A DNA stretch of 64,000 nucleotides from Pseudooceanicola antarcticus (GCF_900215355.1 NZ_OBEA01000004.1:62001-126000); one strand, 5' to 3'; counted from the stretch's first letter, positions 21,782-31,399 are shown. Translations and numbers: made by a program. The notes: generated by a model from the letters alone, not told the origin.

Positions 21782-22204
21782 ATGGCAATCGCAATGGATG
21801 CGGAGGCGCTGGCGCGCTTCCTGGAAGAGGCCTTTCCCCAGGTCGCCGAAGACTATGTCATCGAAGAGGTCTCGGAGATGGCGTTGCGGGTGCGCCTGGC
21901 GGTGGCCGAGCGGCACCTGCGTCCCGGAGGTACGGTCTCGGGGCCGGCGATGTTCTCGCTGGCGGATGTGGCGGTCTACCTGGCAGTGCTGGCCATGGTG
22001 GGACCAAAGGCGCTTGCCGTGACCACCAATTGTTCCATCGACTTCATGCGCAAACCGGCGGCGGGGCAGGACCTGGTGGCCGAGGCGCGGCTTCTCAAGC
22101 TGGGCCGTGTGCTGGCGGTCGGGGACGTGATGATCCTGCCCGCAGACGGCGGCGCGGCGGTCGCGCGGGCCACTTTGACCTATTCGCTGCCGCCGGAGCG
22201 GTGA
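21782..22204 (+). CDS. PaaI-family hot-dog thioesterase
   Basis: 140 residues, 4HBT/PaaI type acyl-CoA thioesterase. GGTVSGPAMFSLADVAVYLAV is the helix region carrying the active-site Asp, and TTNCSIDFMRKPAAGQDL follows in the usual order. ATG 21782 has GGGAGGAA just upstream. Divergent from the enoyl-CoA hydratase-like gene; substrate unknown. Confidence 0.87.
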   Translation: MAIAMDAEALARFLEEAFPQVAEDYVIEEVSEMALRVRLAVAERHLRPGGTVSGPAMFSLADVAVYLAVLAMVGPKALAVTTNCSIDFMRKPAAGQDLVAEARLLKLGRVLAVGDVMILPADGGAAVARATLTYSLPPER

Positions 22205-22275
22205 AATTAGTGGGGTATTTTGATACCTATTTTGCAAGGCATTGAAAATGCTTTCATAATTTGGATATGTGGTGC

Positions 22276-22344
22276 TTGACTGGCCTGTGGGCGGCTGTAT
22301 AACCCGCCCATCACTTCGCCCGCGGGTCCATTGGCCACGCGGGC
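22276..22344 (+). promoter_or_regulatory. Promoter and hairpin leader of rplM-rpsI
   Basis: TTGACT (22276-22281), 16-base spacer, TATAAC (22298-22303). The transcript would begin near 22310 and carry a 60-base leader with a perfect stem GCCCGCG/CGCGGGC (22318-22324 with 22338-22344). The hairpin could be a site for autogenous control by a ribosomal protein, but it matches no leader I can name. Confidence 0.68.
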
Positions 22345-22369
22345 TGCCAGTTTCCAAAGGGCACCCGTC

Positions 22370-22831
22370 ATGAAAACCTTCTCTGCAAAGCCTGCAGACA
22401 TCGAGAAGAAATGGATCATCATCGACGCTGAAGGCGTCGTGCTGGGCCGTCTCGCCTCGATCGTCGCCATGCGCCTGCGTGGCAAGCACAAGCCGTCGTT
22501 CACTCCTCACATGGACATGGGCGACAACGTCATCGTCATCAATGCCGACAAGATCCAGCTTACCGGCAAGAAGCGTGGCGACAAGAAATACTACTGGCAC
22601 ACCGGTTTCCCGGGTGGGATCAAGGACCGCACCGCGGGCCAGATCCTCGAGGGTGCACACCCCGAGCGCGTCGTGACCCTGGCGGTCAAGCGCATGCTGC
22701 CGGGCAACCGCCTGTCCCGCCAGCAGATGACCAACCTGCGTGTCTATGCCGGTTCCGAGCACCCGCACGAGGCCCAGGCGCCGGAAGTGCTGGATGTCAA
22801 ATCCATGAACTCCAAGAACACGCGGAGCTGA
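22370..22831 (+). CDS. rplM: 50S ribosomal protein L13
   Basis: 153 residues, full length for alphaproteobacterial L13. Typical segments are [35 protein letters not shown] and [18 protein letters not shown] 22370 has AAAGGG upstream. It starts the two-gene L13-S9 operon that is nearly universal in bacteria; rpsI follows three bases later. Confidence 0.98.
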   Translation: MKTFSAKPADIEKKWIIIDAEGVVLGRLASIVAMRLRGKHKPSFTPHMDMGDNVIVINADKIQLTGKKRGDKKYYWHTGFPGGIKDRTAGQILEGAHPERVVTLAVKRMLPGNRLSRQQMTNLRVYAGSEHPHEAQAPEVLDVKSMNSKNTRS

Positions 22832-22834
22832 TAG

Positions 22835-23323
22835 ATGGCCGATCAAGTGAATTCCCTGGAAGAGCTGAAGGACGTCGTCGCCGAAGAGGGCACCACCCTC
22901 GAGCTCGACGCCCCGCGTGAACCCGTCCGTGACGAGCTGGGCCGCTCCTATGCGACCGGCAAGCGTAAGGACGCCGTTGCGCGCGTCTGGATCAAGCCGG
23001 GCTCCGGCAAGGTCACCGTCAACGGCAAGGAAATGGACAAGTACTTTGCGCGTCCGGTTCTGCAGATGATCCTGCGCCAGCCGTTCACCGTTGCCGGTGT
23101 GGAAGGCGAGTTCGACGTCTACGCCACCGTCAAGGGCGGCGGTCTGTCCGGCCAGGCCGGTGCCGTGAAGCACGGTATCTCGAAGGCTCTGCAGCTCTAC
23201 GATCCCTCGCTGCGTGGCGCTCTGAAAGCCGCAGGCTTCCTGACCCGCGACAGCCGCGTCGTCGAGCGTAAGAAGTACGGTAAGCGCAAGGCGCGTCGTA
23301 GCTTCCAGTTCTCCAAGCGTTGA
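22835..23323 (+). CDS. rpsI: 30S ribosomal protein S9
   Basis: 162 residues. The S9 domain begins at [21 protein letters not shown] (about residue 35) and ends in the conserved basic tail [14 protein letters not shown] that reaches the P-site tRNA. The acidic N-terminal extension of about 34 residues is usual in alphaproteobacteria. Ends the rplM-rpsI operon. Confidence 0.98.
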   Translation: MADQVNSLEELKDVVAEEGTTLELDAPREPVRDELGRSYATGKRKDAVARVWIKPGSGKVTVNGKEMDKYFARPVLQMILRQPFTVAGVEGEFDVYATVKGGGLSGQAGAVKHGISKALQLYDPSLRGALKAAGFLTRDSRVVERKKYGKRKARRSFQFSKR

Positions 23324-23345
23324 TCTTCAACTCTTGCGAAATACG

Positions 23346-23371
23346 AAAGGCCGCCCCTCGGGGCGGCCTTT
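23346..23371 (+). terminator. Terminator of the rplM-rpsI operon
   Basis: A 12-bp perfect stem AAAGGCCGCCCC/GGGGCGGCCTTT (23346-23357 with 23360-23371) with a two-base loop, the T-rich arm ending the stem. It is symmetric and could act on both strands. Confidence 0.85.
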
Positions 23372-23811
23372 CTGCTATTGCGGGGAAGCTCTTGCGCCTT
23401 GGCTCGCTCAGGCGATCCCGGCCCGGATCGGACTGCCAGAGGCGCCTGCCGCGCGCGCCGCTGAGGGTTTGGGCGCGCGGACTCGATGTCTTGTGCCAGG
23501 ACAGGATTTCGGGTCGCAGGTATGGCCGGCCGGATCGGCCCAAGTCCTGCCCGATGCGGCAGAGCTTCGGGGCAATGTCCGCAGCATCCCGACACGGCGG
23601 GAACATTTCAGCTTGTGTGCGGCGGGGCAGGAGAGTTGCTTTTTCCAAGCTCCAAGCTCCAAGCTCCAAGCTCCAAGCTCCAAGCTCCAAGCTCCAAGCT
23701 CCAAGCTCCAAGCTCCAAGCTCCAAGCTCCAAGCTCCAAGCTTCAGGCTCCAAGCTTCAGGCTGAGTGCCTTCCCGGCTTGCCTTCCCTGGGGCGGCTGC
23801 CGCCGCAGGCG
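23372..23811. other. 440-base gene-free stretch holding a heptamer repeat
   Basis: Between the rpsI terminator and the end of the chemoreceptor gene I find no supported coding region. Bases 23372-23644 are GC-rich single-copy DNA without evident motifs; 23645-23763 is a tandem repeat. Confidence 0.6.
23645..23763. repeat. Tandem heptamer repeat, 17 units
   Basis: Unit CCAAGCT repeated 14 times without a mismatch (23645-23742), then TCAGGCT, CCAAGCT, TCAGGCT to 23763. Seven is not a multiple of three, so every frame through it repeats with a 21-base period; none looks like a real protein. It ends 48 bases past the stop of the chemoreceptor gene at 23812. Confidence 0.97.
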
Positions 23812-25611
23812 TCAGGCGCGCCTGCGTTGTTCGATGCGGCGATCCTTGCCCTCGTTCAGCCAGGCTTCCTCGGCGCGGGCGGCCTGTCGCTCTCCGATGC
23901 GGAACTCGCCTACGCGGGAGGCAAGGCTCTCTGCTGTTTCCGAAAGCAAGGCATTGGCGGTCATCGTTTCCTCGAAGATCGCCGCATTGCGCTGCGTGAA
24001 GGCCTCGAGCTCCTTGATGGCGGCGTTGACCTCGCTGAGGCCGCGCGACTGGTCCTGGGTGGCGTCGGCCACCGCCTGCATGCGCTCGGCTGTGCGCTCC
24101 ACCGCCTGGCGGATTGAGTCTAGCGCGCTGCCGGTGGTCTTCACCAGGTTCACCCCGCGCCCGACATGGCCGGCAGAGCTGTTGATCAGCGCGTCGATTT
24201 CCTTGGCGGCTTCCGAGCTGCGCTGCGCCAGAGCGCGGACCTCGTTGGCCACCACCGCGAAGCCGCGCCCGGCATTGCCGGCGCGCGCCGCCTCGACCCC
24301 GGCATTCAGCGCCAGGAGATTGGTCTGGAAGGCGATCCCGTCGATCACCGTGATGATCTTGCGGATTTCTGAGGACGACCCCTCGATCTCATCCATGGCC
24401 GAGACGGTGCGGGTCATCACCTCGGTGCCCGAGGTGGCCTCGCCCCTGGTTTCCTCGGTCGCGGTGCGGGCCGCGCCGGTGTCCGTGGCGATCTCGCCGA
24501 TGAGGGTGGTCAGTTGCTGCAGGGTGCCCGCGGCCTCCGACAGGGTGGTGACCTGTTTCTCGGTTCGCCGGCCCAGATCCTCGGCCGCATCGTTGATCTC
24601 GCGCGATTGCGCACGGATCGAGACGACCTCTTCCTGCACCGCCGCGAAGGCCTCTTCCAGGCGTGCCACGCCGATGTTGAAGCTCTGCGACAGATCGGCG
24701 AAGGCTGCGGGCAGGGGGCGGTCGATCCGGGTGGTCAGGTCGCCCTGCGCCAGGCACGAAAGCTTCTGCTGCAGATGCGCGATCACCTCTTCGACCTCTC
24801 GGGCGTGGCGGTCCTGGGTTTCGGCATTGCGCGCTTCGGCCTCACGGGCGGCGCGGGCGTTCTCTTCGGCCTCTTTCAGGGCGGCTTCGGCATGCTGGCG
24901 GGCGCGGGTCGAATCCTCGCGGGCCTCTTCGGCGCGGCGTGTCGCCTCCTGCGCTTCCTCCTTCTGCCGCCGGGCTTCCCGCAGCGCCTGCTGCGCCTCG
25001 CCCATGGCGCCTTCCAGCTGCCCGGCGCGGCGTTCCGAATAGACCGTCTGCAGCAGGCGGAAATGGACGATGATCATCAGGTTGATGCAGGCCAGCAGCA
25101 CGGTCACGCCGTGAAAGGCCACCCGCATCATGTTGAACCCAAGACCTTCCGACAGGAAGACCAGCGAGGGAGCGAACAGGGCCAGGGTCAGGTGATGCCC
25201 CACCACCACCGCCCCCGCCCAGATCAGCGCCGGGCGCGACGACAATGTCGCAATGGCCGTCAGCGCGACGAAATAGGTCATGTGGGCGTCGGGCTGCATC
25301 GGGTGGCCCAGCATCGCCGCGTTGAAGAGCACGCATTGGCCGAGCAGCGCCAGAGATACCAGCACCCGCGCCGCAGGTCCCGGCATGCGCAGGGTGACGA
25401 AGGCCAGTATCGCCAGCAGCAGGGATGGCGGCAGGGTGGCCCAGAGCATCCCGTTGTCCAGCAGCAGGCCGGGCGCGGCCACCACCGGCACCGAAGCCAG
25501 GCAGGAGAAGGCGACGAGGCGTTGCGCCTGGGTCCGGGCCTTGCCGAAACGCGGGCCCAGAGTGGTCTCATTGATGACCGGAGGTTCCCGGCGCTTGGCT
25601 GCGGCAGTCAA
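23812..25611 (-). CDS. Membrane-bound methyl-accepting chemotaxis protein
   Basis: 599 residues. An N-terminal integral-membrane sensor of about six helices (residues 30-185) replaces the usual periplasmic domain. A long Ala/Glu/Arg coiled coil follows (about 190-270), then a HAMP-like region, and the signalling domain with tip sequence [21 protein letters not shown]. The start is TTG 25611; a stop codon two codons upstream rules out a longer form, and the next internal ATG would cut the membrane domain. No chemotaxis kinase genes are adjacent. Confidence 0.87.
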   Translation of the reverse strand: MTAAAKRREPPVINETTLGPRFGKARTQAQRLVAFSCLASVPVVAAPGLLLDNGMLWATLPPSLLLAILAFVTLRMPGPAARVLVSLALLGQCVLFNAAMLGHPMQPDAHMTYFVALTAIATLSSRPALIWAGAVVVGHHLTLALFAPSLVFLSEGLGFNMMRVAFHGVTVLLACINLMIIVHFRLLQTVYSERRAGQLEGAMGEAQQALREARRQKEEAQEATRRAEEAREDSTRARQHAEAALKEAEENARAAREAEARNAETQDRHAREVEEVIAHLQQKLSCLAQGDLTTRIDRPLPAAFADLSQSFNIGVARLEEAFAAVQEEVVSIRAQSREINDAAEDLGRRTEKQVTTLSEAAGTLQQLTTLIGEIATDTGAARTATEETRGEATSGTEVMTRTVSAMDEIEGSSSEIRKIITVIDGIAFQTNLLALNAGVEAARAGNAGRGFAVVANEVRALAQRSSEAAKEIDALINSSAGHVGRGVNLVKTTGSALDSIRQAVERTAERMQAVADATQDQSRGLSEVNAAIKELEAFTQRNAAIFEETMTANALLSETAESLASRVGEFRIGERQAARAEEAWLNEGKDRRIEQRRRA

Positions 25612-25680
25612 GATCTACACCCCGATGTCTGTCCTCACCGGGTGTCGCAGATTCGCCTTTTCCGCAGGTTAACGCCGCCC

Positions 25681-26301
25681 TCAGCGATCTTCCTCGATCA
25701 GCCCCAGGCCACGCAGGTAGATGCCGATACCGGTTTCCAGCAGGTCCTCGGGCGGGAAGGGGCTTTGCCGGCCGGGAGAGTTGCGCGCGAAGAGCTCGAC
25801 CACGCCGTGGCTCAGTGCCCAGATATGGGCCGAGAACATCGAGGCCGGCGGGCGCTTGTCGGGGGGGATATGCTGCGACAGGTCGTGCGCCGCCCGTTCC
25901 AGCACCTCCCAGGCACGGCGGGATTCGGCGGCCAGCTCGGGGGTGCGGTTGACCGAGATGCCGCTTTCGAACATCGCGATGTAGTGGCCGGGGTACTTGC
26001 GGGCGAAGGCAAGGTAGGCGCGTCCCGTGGCCTCGAAGGCCGCCAGCGCCGAGGGCTGGCCCTTCTGGTAGGCATAGTCGATCACGTCGGCGAAGATCTC
26101 GTAGCCCTGACGGGCCGCCTCGGCGATCAGGTCCTCGCGGCCCTCGAAGTGGCGATAGACGGCGGCAGGCGTGACACCAGCCTGCTTGGCGGCCTCCGAC
26201 AGGGTGAAGCCCGTGGGGCCGCGCACCTCGATCAGCTGCAGGGCCGCCTCGACCAGCGCCTGGCGCAGGTTGCCGTGGTGATAGCCGCGCTTCTTAGACA
26301 T
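25681..26301 (-). CDS. TetR-family transcriptional regulator
   Basis: 206 residues from ATG 26301 ([16 protein letters not shown]). The N-terminal helix-turn-helix reads [32 protein letters not shown] (about 31-62) and the C-terminal part is a helical ligand domain of the TetR_C33/WHG type. The start lies eight bases inside the 3' end of ppk2, so it is co-transcribed with the polyphosphate kinase and may control that operon. The effector is unknown. Confidence 0.88.
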   Translation of the reverse strand: MSKKRGYHHGNLRQALVEAALQLIEVRGPTGFTLSEAAKQAGVTPAAVYRHFEGREDLIAEAARQGYEIFADVIDYAYQKGQPSALAAFEATGRAYLAFARKYPGHYIAMFESGISVNRTPELAAESRRAWEVLERAAHDLSQHIPPDKRPPASMFSAHIWALSHGVVELFARNSPGRQSPFPPEDLLETGIGIYLRGLGLIEEDR

Positions 26302-27163
26302 CCCAGATCTCCGGCCCGCCACCGATCTGGTGATCGAGCGGCCCGAGCGCCTTTTCGTCCTTGGCTGTATAGGGCAGGGCATGCAGCACCCGCCGGATCG
26401 CCTCGAGCCGGGCGCGGCGCTTGTCGTCGGCGCGGATCACGGTCCAGGGGGCCTCGGCGGTGTGGCTGCGGGTCAGGGTCTCGGCGATGGCATCGGAATA
26501 GGCCCCCCAGAGCGGCAGCCCGTCGACGTCGATGCGCGAGAGCTTCCACTGCTTCAGGGGATCCTGCTCTCGGGCGAGGAAGCGGCGCAGCTGCTCGGCC
26601 CGGCCCAGGTTGAGCCAGAACTTGAACAGGTGGATACCGTCCTCGACCAGCATCTTCTCGAAGCGCGGCACCTGCGAGAAGAAGGTCTCGCGCTGCTCAC
26701 GGGTGCAGAAGCCGAAGACCGGCTCGACCACGCCGCGATTGTACCAGGAGCGATCGTAGAAGGTCAGCTCTCCGCGCCCCGGAAGATGGGCGGTGTAGCG
26801 CTGGAAATACCATTGCCCCGCCTCGGTGTCCGAGGGGGCGGGCAGGGCCACGACGCGGGCGCCGCGCGGGTTCAGGTTCTCGCGGAAGCGCTTGATGGTG
26901 CCGCCCTTGCCGGCCGCGTCGCGGCCCTCGAAGAGGCAGACCACGCGGGCGCCGGTATCCTTGGCCCAGGCCTGCATCTTCACCAGCTCGATCTGCAGCG
27001 CCTTGTACTGCGTCTCGTAGGCCTTGCGGGGCATGCGTTCGGAATAGGGGTAGGAGCCGGCCAGGATATCGCCCTTCTCGGCGCGCCGGATGGCATTGCG
27101 CAGGGATTCAGGGGCTTCGTTGAGATAGTAGGCGCTGATCGCCCCGGCGAAGGGAAGGTCCAT
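26294..27163 (-). CDS. ppk2: Polyphosphate kinase 2 (class I)
   Basis: Transfers phosphate between polyphosphate and nucleoside diphosphates. 289 residues, single-domain PPK2. Walker A is GRDAAGKGG (about residues 80-88), Walker B is [17 protein letters not shown] and the lid region contains [19 protein letters not shown] 27163 has AAAAGGA eight bases upstream, but the Shine-Dalgarno bases lie in the arm of a 10-bp hairpin (27174-27201). The gene overlaps a TetR regulator. Confidence 0.93.
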   Translation of the reverse strand: MDLPFAGAISAYYLNEAPESLRNAIRRAEKGDILAGSYPYSERMPRKAYETQYKALQIELVKMQAWAKDTGARVVCLFEGRDAAGKGGTIKRFRENLNPRGARVVALPAPSDTEAGQWYFQRYTAHLPGRGELTFYDRSWYNRGVVEPVFGFCTREQRETFFSQVPRFEKMLVEDGIHLFKFWLNLGRAEQLRRFLAREQDPLKQWKLSRIDVDGLPLWGAYSDAIAETLTRSHTAEAPWTVIRADDKRRARLEAIRRVLHALPYTAKDEKALGPLDHQIGGGPEIWDV

Positions 27164-27173
27164 CTGGCATGTC

Positions 27174-27201
27174 CTTTTCCCCCTATATGGCGGGGGAAAA
27201 G
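27174..27201 (-). terminator. Hairpin before ppk2: terminator and possible SD block
   Basis: CTTTTCCCCC (27174-27183) pairs perfectly with GGGGGAAAAG (27192-27201). On the - strand it lies just past the stop of the alpha/beta hydrolase at 27221 and its 3' arm includes most of the AAAAGGA Shine-Dalgarno of ppk2. No T-run follows the stem in the minus direction, so a role in translation is at least as likely as termination. Confidence 0.55.
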
Positions 27202-27220
27202 GTCTTTCGCAATGTATGGG

Positions 27221-28234
27221 TTAGGGATGGGCCTCCAGAAGTTGGGCCCTTGGGGGCGCCTGCACGGCCGGCAGCAGCCCGCCGCGTCGCGCGGCCCGGC
27301 GGATCGCCTCGACGCAGGCCTCCGGCTCGGCATGGTGGGGCATGTGGCCCAGCCCCGCCAGCCGCTTCAGCCGCGCGCCCGGGATCTCTTCCCTGAGCGG
27401 TTCGGCGTGGCGGTCCGGGCGCACCTTCGTGTCCTGCGTGCCGTGGACCAGCTCGACCGGCAGCCGAAGGCGCGGCAGGGCCTCGACCATGGCGCGCTGG
27501 TCCCGCAGCAGGCGCAGGCGCTGGCAGGCATCGTTGTGCAGGGTCTCGGGGCGCTGCGCGAGCAGCGCGCCGGAGCGGGCGAGGTAGTCGGCGGGCAGGG
27601 GCGCGGGATGGAATTGCTCTGCCAGCTCGCGCTCGAGCCGGGCGAGCGGCAGCCAGGCCGCGATCAGCCGCGCCAGAAGAGGTCCGGCAAGCGGTCGCGC
27701 CAGCAGGCGGAAGTGCCTGGGGATCTCGGGCGGCCAGGGCAGCACCGGGGCAGAGATGCTCACCAGCCCCGCCACCCGTTCCGGGCGATGCACCGCCCAG
27801 CTTGTGGCCACCGCACCGCCGAAGCTCTGCCCGGTGAGGATGAAGCGCTCCAGTCCCAGCTTGCCCGCGGCCTCGTCCAGAAGCTCGGCCTGGCGACGCA
27901 GGGAAATATGCAGATCGCAGGGCAAGGAGTGGCCAAGCCCCGGCCGGTCGAAGAGCGTGACCCGGAAGCCGGCCCTGACCAGGCCGGGTACCAGGGTGAT
28001 CTCGAGATCGCGGAGATTGATCGAGGCACCATGCAGCAGCACAACGTCGGGTCCGTCCTCGGGGCCGTCTTGCACCACGTGAAGGCGCTGTCCCTGGACC
28101 TCTATGAAGCGTCCCCGCGGCGGGAAGGCCGCGGTCCAGCGCGCCACCCGGCGCCGGTTTCTCAGAATACTCGCAACGACAAATCCGGCGAGCAGGACCA
28201 GAAGCCCGGCTGCGCCGCTCAGAAAGAATGTCAT
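27221..28234 (-). CDS. Alpha/beta hydrolase, membrane-anchored (paralogue 1)
   Basis: 337 residues. An N-terminal hydrophobic helix (about 4-24) anchors the protein, followed by an alpha/beta hydrolase domain: HG oxyanion motif VVLLHGAS, nucleophile elbow GQSFGGA, acid near HGTQDTKV and catalytic His in GLGHMPH. Substrate unknown. The gene is a paralogue of its upstream neighbour (28282-29250), same strand, 47 bases apart: same anchor, elbow and IPGARxKxLxGLGHMPH tail. Confidence 0.85.
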   Translation of the reverse strand: MTFFLSGAAGLLVLLAGFVVASILRNRRRVARWTAAFPPRGRFIEVQGQRLHVVQDGPEDGPDVVLLHGASINLRDLEITLVPGLVRAGFRVTLFDRPGLGHSLPCDLHISLRRQAELLDEAAGKLGLERFILTGQSFGGAVATSWAVHRPERVAGLVSISAPVLPWPPEIPRHFRLLARPLAGPLLARLIAAWLPLARLERELAEQFHPAPLPADYLARSGALLAQRPETLHNDACQRLRLLRDQRAMVEALPRLRLPVELVHGTQDTKVRPDRHAEPLREEIPGARLKRLAGLGHMPHHAEPEACVEAIRRAARRGGLLPAVQAPPRAQLLEAHP

Positions 28235-28281
28235 TTTCCGTCCCCCGGAACGCCGACCGTGATGCCCGAGAAAAAGACGCC

Positions 28282-29250
28282 TCAGCCGGCCTTGGTCCTG
28301 GCCCTCCGGGCGGCGCGGCGGACCGCTCCGTTGATCCCGTCGGGGTCGCCAACATGGGGCATGTGTCCCAGCCCCTTCAGCAGCTTCACCCGTGCCCCCG
28401 GGATTTCCCTTCCCAGCGGGATCGCATGCAGATCAGGTGCCACGATCATATCCTCTGCCCCGTTGACGATTTCGACCGGCACCGAGATCTCGCTGTAATG
28501 CGGCGCGAGTTCGGTCAGGTCGTCCTCCATGCGGGCCAGTTGACGGTTGTCCGAGACAATGCTTCCCGGCAACACGGACAATGGCGTCCCGATACGGGTA
28601 GTGTAGTCCTCGGGCTCGGCGGCGGGGAAGAAGTGTTCCCGGTATTTCCGCGCATAGTAGCTTTCGGGGAACCATACGAACACGAATTGTGCGATCAGCG
28701 GGCCGACATAGGGCATGGCGGGCCCCTTGATGCGCCAGGGCATCCTGGGAATCCAGCGATAGGTGGGGGTGGCGGTGAGCGCCAGGGCCTCGATCCGGGC
28801 AGGCCGGCTCAGCACCCAGGCCAGGGCGATGCTGCCGCCGAAGCTCTGGCCCAGCAGGGTGGTGCGCTCGATCCCGAGCGCCTCCAGCACGCGATCCAGA
28901 TGCGCCGCCTGTTGCTTGAGGCTTTCGCCCTCGCGGCTCAGCCGGTCGCTGTAGCCCATGCCGGGGCGGTCGATGATGGTGACGCGGAAGTCGCGGCCGA
29001 GGTCCGGCGCATAGGTCTCCATCGCTTCGCGCATCTGTGTGGTCGCGCCATGGAGGATCACCAGGTCCGGGCCCGCGCCAAACTGAAGGTAATGCACCCG
29101 GTGGCCGTCGATGGTCAGGAACTGGCCCAGGGGCGGATAGGTCGCCAGCACCCGGCGCCGCTTCAGCATGCCCTTGATCCAGGTGGCAAGGACGAAGGCG
29201 AGAACGGCGACGCACAGGCCGCCGGCGAGCCAGGCGAGAGCCTCTGTCAT
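28282..29250 (-). CDS. Alpha/beta hydrolase, membrane-anchored (paralogue 2)
   Basis: 322 residues, built like its neighbour: N-terminal helix LAGGLCVAVLAFVLATWI, then VILHGAT, nucleophile GQSFGGS, acid near GAEDMIV and His in GLGHMPH. AGGAA lies eight bases upstream of the ATG. The pair looks like a tandem duplication, and both would face the periplasm or cytoplasm side of the inner membrane depending on orientation, which the sequence does not settle. Function unknown. Confidence 0.85.
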   Translation of the reverse strand: MTEALAWLAGGLCVAVLAFVLATWIKGMLKRRRVLATYPPLGQFLTIDGHRVHYLQFGAGPDLVILHGATTQMREAMETYAPDLGRDFRVTIIDRPGMGYSDRLSREGESLKQQAAHLDRVLEALGIERTTLLGQSFGGSIALAWVLSRPARIEALALTATPTYRWIPRMPWRIKGPAMPYVGPLIAQFVFVWFPESYYARKYREHFFPAAEPEDYTTRIGTPLSVLPGSIVSDNRQLARMEDDLTELAPHYSEISVPVEIVNGAEDMIVAPDLHAIPLGREIPGARVKLLKGLGHMPHVGDPDGINGAVRRAARRARTKAG

Positions 29251-29340
29251 ACTAATAATTCCTATTCTTCAATTCGGCCCGGCAGTGAGCGATGCGGGCG
29301 CGTCCCGACTGCAGTAGGCCCGCTCGCGGGACCTGGCAAG

Positions 29341-29371
29341 AAAAACCCCCGCAACCGTATGGTTGCGAGGG
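29341..29371 (-). terminator. Terminator of the metA operon
   Basis: Minus-strand stem CCCTCGCAACC/GGTTGCGGGGG (29361-29371 with 29346-29356, one G-U pair) followed by five T (29345-29341). A good rho-independent terminator 37 bases past the metA stop. Confidence 0.85.
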
Positions 29372-29407
29372 CTCGGGCAAGGCTTTTGCTGCTTTTCGTC
29401 TATGATC

Positions 29408-30358
29408 TCAGGCGGAGGCCTGCGGCGTCATCTCATGGCCGATCCGCGCCATGTCGAAGGGCGTGGTCTGGTAGATCTGGTTGATCCAGTTGCCGTAGAG
29501 CAGATGCGCATGGCTGCGCCAGCGGTTCTGCGGCTTCCGGGTCGGATCGTCTCCGGGGAAGTAGTTGACCGGCAGCAGGATCGGCTTGCCGGCCTCTACG
29601 TCGCGGTCATATTCCTGCTTCAGCGTGTCGCTGTCGTATTCAAAGTGGTTGAAGACATAGAGCGCGCGATGTGCCGGGTCCTCGACCAGGCAGGGGCCGG
29701 TGGTCTCGTTGCCGAGCAGGGTCTTCAGACCGCCACCGGCGGCGCGGATGTCGTCCTCGCGCATCTCGGTCCAGCGGCTGACCGGCACCGAAAGCGAATC
29801 CGAGAAGCCGCGCAGGAAGGGAGAGGCCGGATCCAAGTTGGCCTGCGGATAGCAGCCGAAGTATTTTTCGGCCAGGATATGCTTCGGCACCCCGTGGAAG
29901 TGATGGATCATCGCCATGCCGCCCCAGCAGACGCCGAAGGTGGAATGCACGTGGCTCTGGGTCCAGGCAAAGACCTGCTCCAGCTCCTGCCAATAGGTCA
30001 CCGCCTCGAAGGGCAGGTGCTCGATCGGGGCGCCGGTGATGATCAGACCGTCGAACTTCTCGCCCGAGGCCGCGACCTCCTCGAAGGGGCGGTAGAAGCT
30101 TTCCATGTGGTCGGCGGCGGTGTTCTTGGTCTGGTGCTCGGACATGCGGATCAGCGAAAGCTCGATCTGCAGCGGCGTGGCACCGATCAGGCGGCAGAAC
30201 TGGTTCTCCGTCTGGATCTTCTTCGGCATCAGGTTCAGCAGCCCGATGCGCAGCGGACGGATGTCCTGACGCGCGGCCTGATCCTCGGACATGACCATGA
30301 CGCCCTCACGGGTGAGAACGTCGTAGGCGGGCAGGTCTTCGGGGATCTTGATGGGCAT
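29408..30358 (-). CDS. metA: Homoserine O-acyltransferase MetA, likely acetyl-specific
   Basis: Acylates homoserine in methionine synthesis. 316 residues, normal for MetA. Catalytic Cys144 is in [11 protein letters not shown], and His238 and Glu240 in NHFEYD complete the triad. Where E. coli MetA has Gly111 (succinyl-CoA), this protein has Glu113 in [12 protein letters not shown], the residue known to favour acetyl-CoA, so the enzyme is probably a homoserine O-acetyltransferase. No SAM-II riboswitch is visible: only 35 bases separate it from the P-loop gene upstream, with which it should be co-transcribed. Confidence 0.93.
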   Translation of the reverse strand: MPIKIPEDLPAYDVLTREGVMVMSEDQAARQDIRPLRIGLLNLMPKKIQTENQFCRLIGATPLQIELSLIRMSEHQTKNTAADHMESFYRPFEEVAASGEKFDGLIITGAPIEHLPFEAVTYWQELEQVFAWTQSHVHSTFGVCWGGMAMIHHFHGVPKHILAEKYFGCYPQANLDPASPFLRGFSDSLSVPVSRWTEMREDDIRAAGGGLKTLLGNETTGPCLVEDPAHRALYVFNHFEYDSDTLKQEYDRDVEAGKPILLPVNYFPGDDPTRKPQNRWRSHAHLLYGNWINQIYQTTPFDMARIGHEMTPQASA

Positions 30359-30393
30359 GTCAGGTCTGGTCCTGTGACGGCAGTGGAGGCCGC

Positions 30394-31266
30394 TTAGCTA
30401 AGCTCAATTTCGCGCCGTGCAAGCGCCTTTTCGATCAGGTTTTCGAAATCCTCGGCGGATTGCACCGCTGCGACCTCGTCGGCCAGCACGGTCACGCCCC
30501 GTTCCGCCATCGCCGCGTAGCGCGGCTGACGATGCGAAAGGGCCCGCGCATAGGTCCAGCGCACGAAGGCGTCGGGGTCCACCTCTTCCGGAGCCTCGCC
30601 GGTCTCGTCGCGGTATTCCTCCCAGGCGCGGGTGAGGAAGCCGGGCTCGTAGTACATCGGTTTCGGCGCGCGGTCAAAACGGCGCACCAGCTCTTCGGTA
30701 TGGGCGTCATCGCCCTTGATCCAGACCAGCAGGGTGCTTTCGCACAGGGTGTTGAGCACCTCGTCCTCGGGGTCCCAGGGATCGACGACCTCGCAGATCG
30801 AGCCGCCGCTGTCGCAGACGAAGTTCGGGTAGCCATAGAGCTCGACCGCGCGGCGGGCGAAGCGCGGGGTGTCCATCAGGGAATAGATCTCGGCCAGGCG
30901 GTGCTGTTCCTGGCGCACCATGTATTCGTCGAAGGGCAGGCCGCCCTTGGCGCGGTCACCAGGTTTGCCCAGGTAGGCCGAGAGCGGTGTCAGGTTGTTG
31001 AAGGTGATGTTCGAGCCGATGTAGATCGAGTCGGTCATCAGCAGGTCGCGCAGGAAGGGCACCTGCATCGCATGGCGCTTGGCATTGTCGGCGATGTGCT
31101 CGCCCATGTAGCCGGTGCCGATGCGGTAGTCGATCGAGTAGTGGAACCAGCTTCCGTCATCGCGCAGCAGGTTCGAGACATGGGTCTTGCCCAGTCCCGA
31201 CATGCCGAAAAGCAGCACTCGTTTCTCTTTTGCCGCGCGCCAGTCCTGCGCCGATTTGTAAAGCAT
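30394..31266 (-). CDS. P-loop NTPase/kinase-like protein of unknown function
   Basis: 290 residues from ATG 31266 ([15 protein letters not shown]), which has GGGGGCGGA directly upstream; an ATG five codons earlier is possible. Residues 16-28 form a P-loop ([13 protein letters not shown]) followed by small-kinase-like segments, including [12 protein letters not shown] near 150 and LLVWIKGDD near 180. I do not recognise a named family. The short gap to metA (35 bases) and shared strand imply an operon, so a role tied to homoserine or methionine metabolism is a guess from context only. Confidence 0.8.
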   Translation of the reverse strand: MLYKSAQDWRAAKEKRVLLFGMSGLGKTHVSNLLRDDGSWFHYSIDYRIGTGYMGEHIADNAKRHAMQVPFLRDLLMTDSIYIGSNITFNNLTPLSAYLGKPGDRAKGGLPFDEYMVRQEQHRLAEIYSLMDTPRFARRAVELYGYPNFVCDSGGSICEVVDPWDPEDEVLNTLCESTLLVWIKGDDAHTEELVRRFDRAPKPMYYEPGFLTRAWEEYRDETGEAPEEVDPDAFVRWTYARALSHRQPRYAAMAERGVTVLADEVAAVQSAEDFENLIEKALARREIELS

Positions 31267-31373
31267 TCCGCCCCCTTGCATCCCCGCGGCCGGGTCACGA
31301 CCGGTAGGGAGAGCGTTAGGGGACCTGCGCGCGCGGGTCAAACCCGAATGCCCGGCGGGGGGCGAAACGCGAA

Positions 31374-31399
31374 ACCCCCGGCCCATCTGGGCCGGGGGT
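31374..31399 (-). terminator. Terminator of the first fadL-type gene
   Basis: A 12-bp perfect stem ACCCCCGGCCCA/TGGGCCGGGGGT (31374-31385 with 31388-31399), followed on the - strand by TTTCGC. It lies 41 bases past the stop of the gene at 31440. Confidence 0.8.

Noticed and set aside
23645-23763. CRISPR-like array
   Set aside because: Units of seven bases abut directly without spacers, so it is a simple tandem repeat.
23486-25042. 518-codon + strand frame through the heptamer array
   Set aside because: The repetitive Ser-Lys-Leu-Gln-Ala-Pro stretch is only the translation of CCAAGCT and the rest is antisense to the chemoreceptor.
30359-31300. SAM-II or other methionine riboswitch before metA or the P-loop gene
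   Set aside because: The 35-base gap is too short and no pseudoknot-like consensus is visible upstream of 31266.
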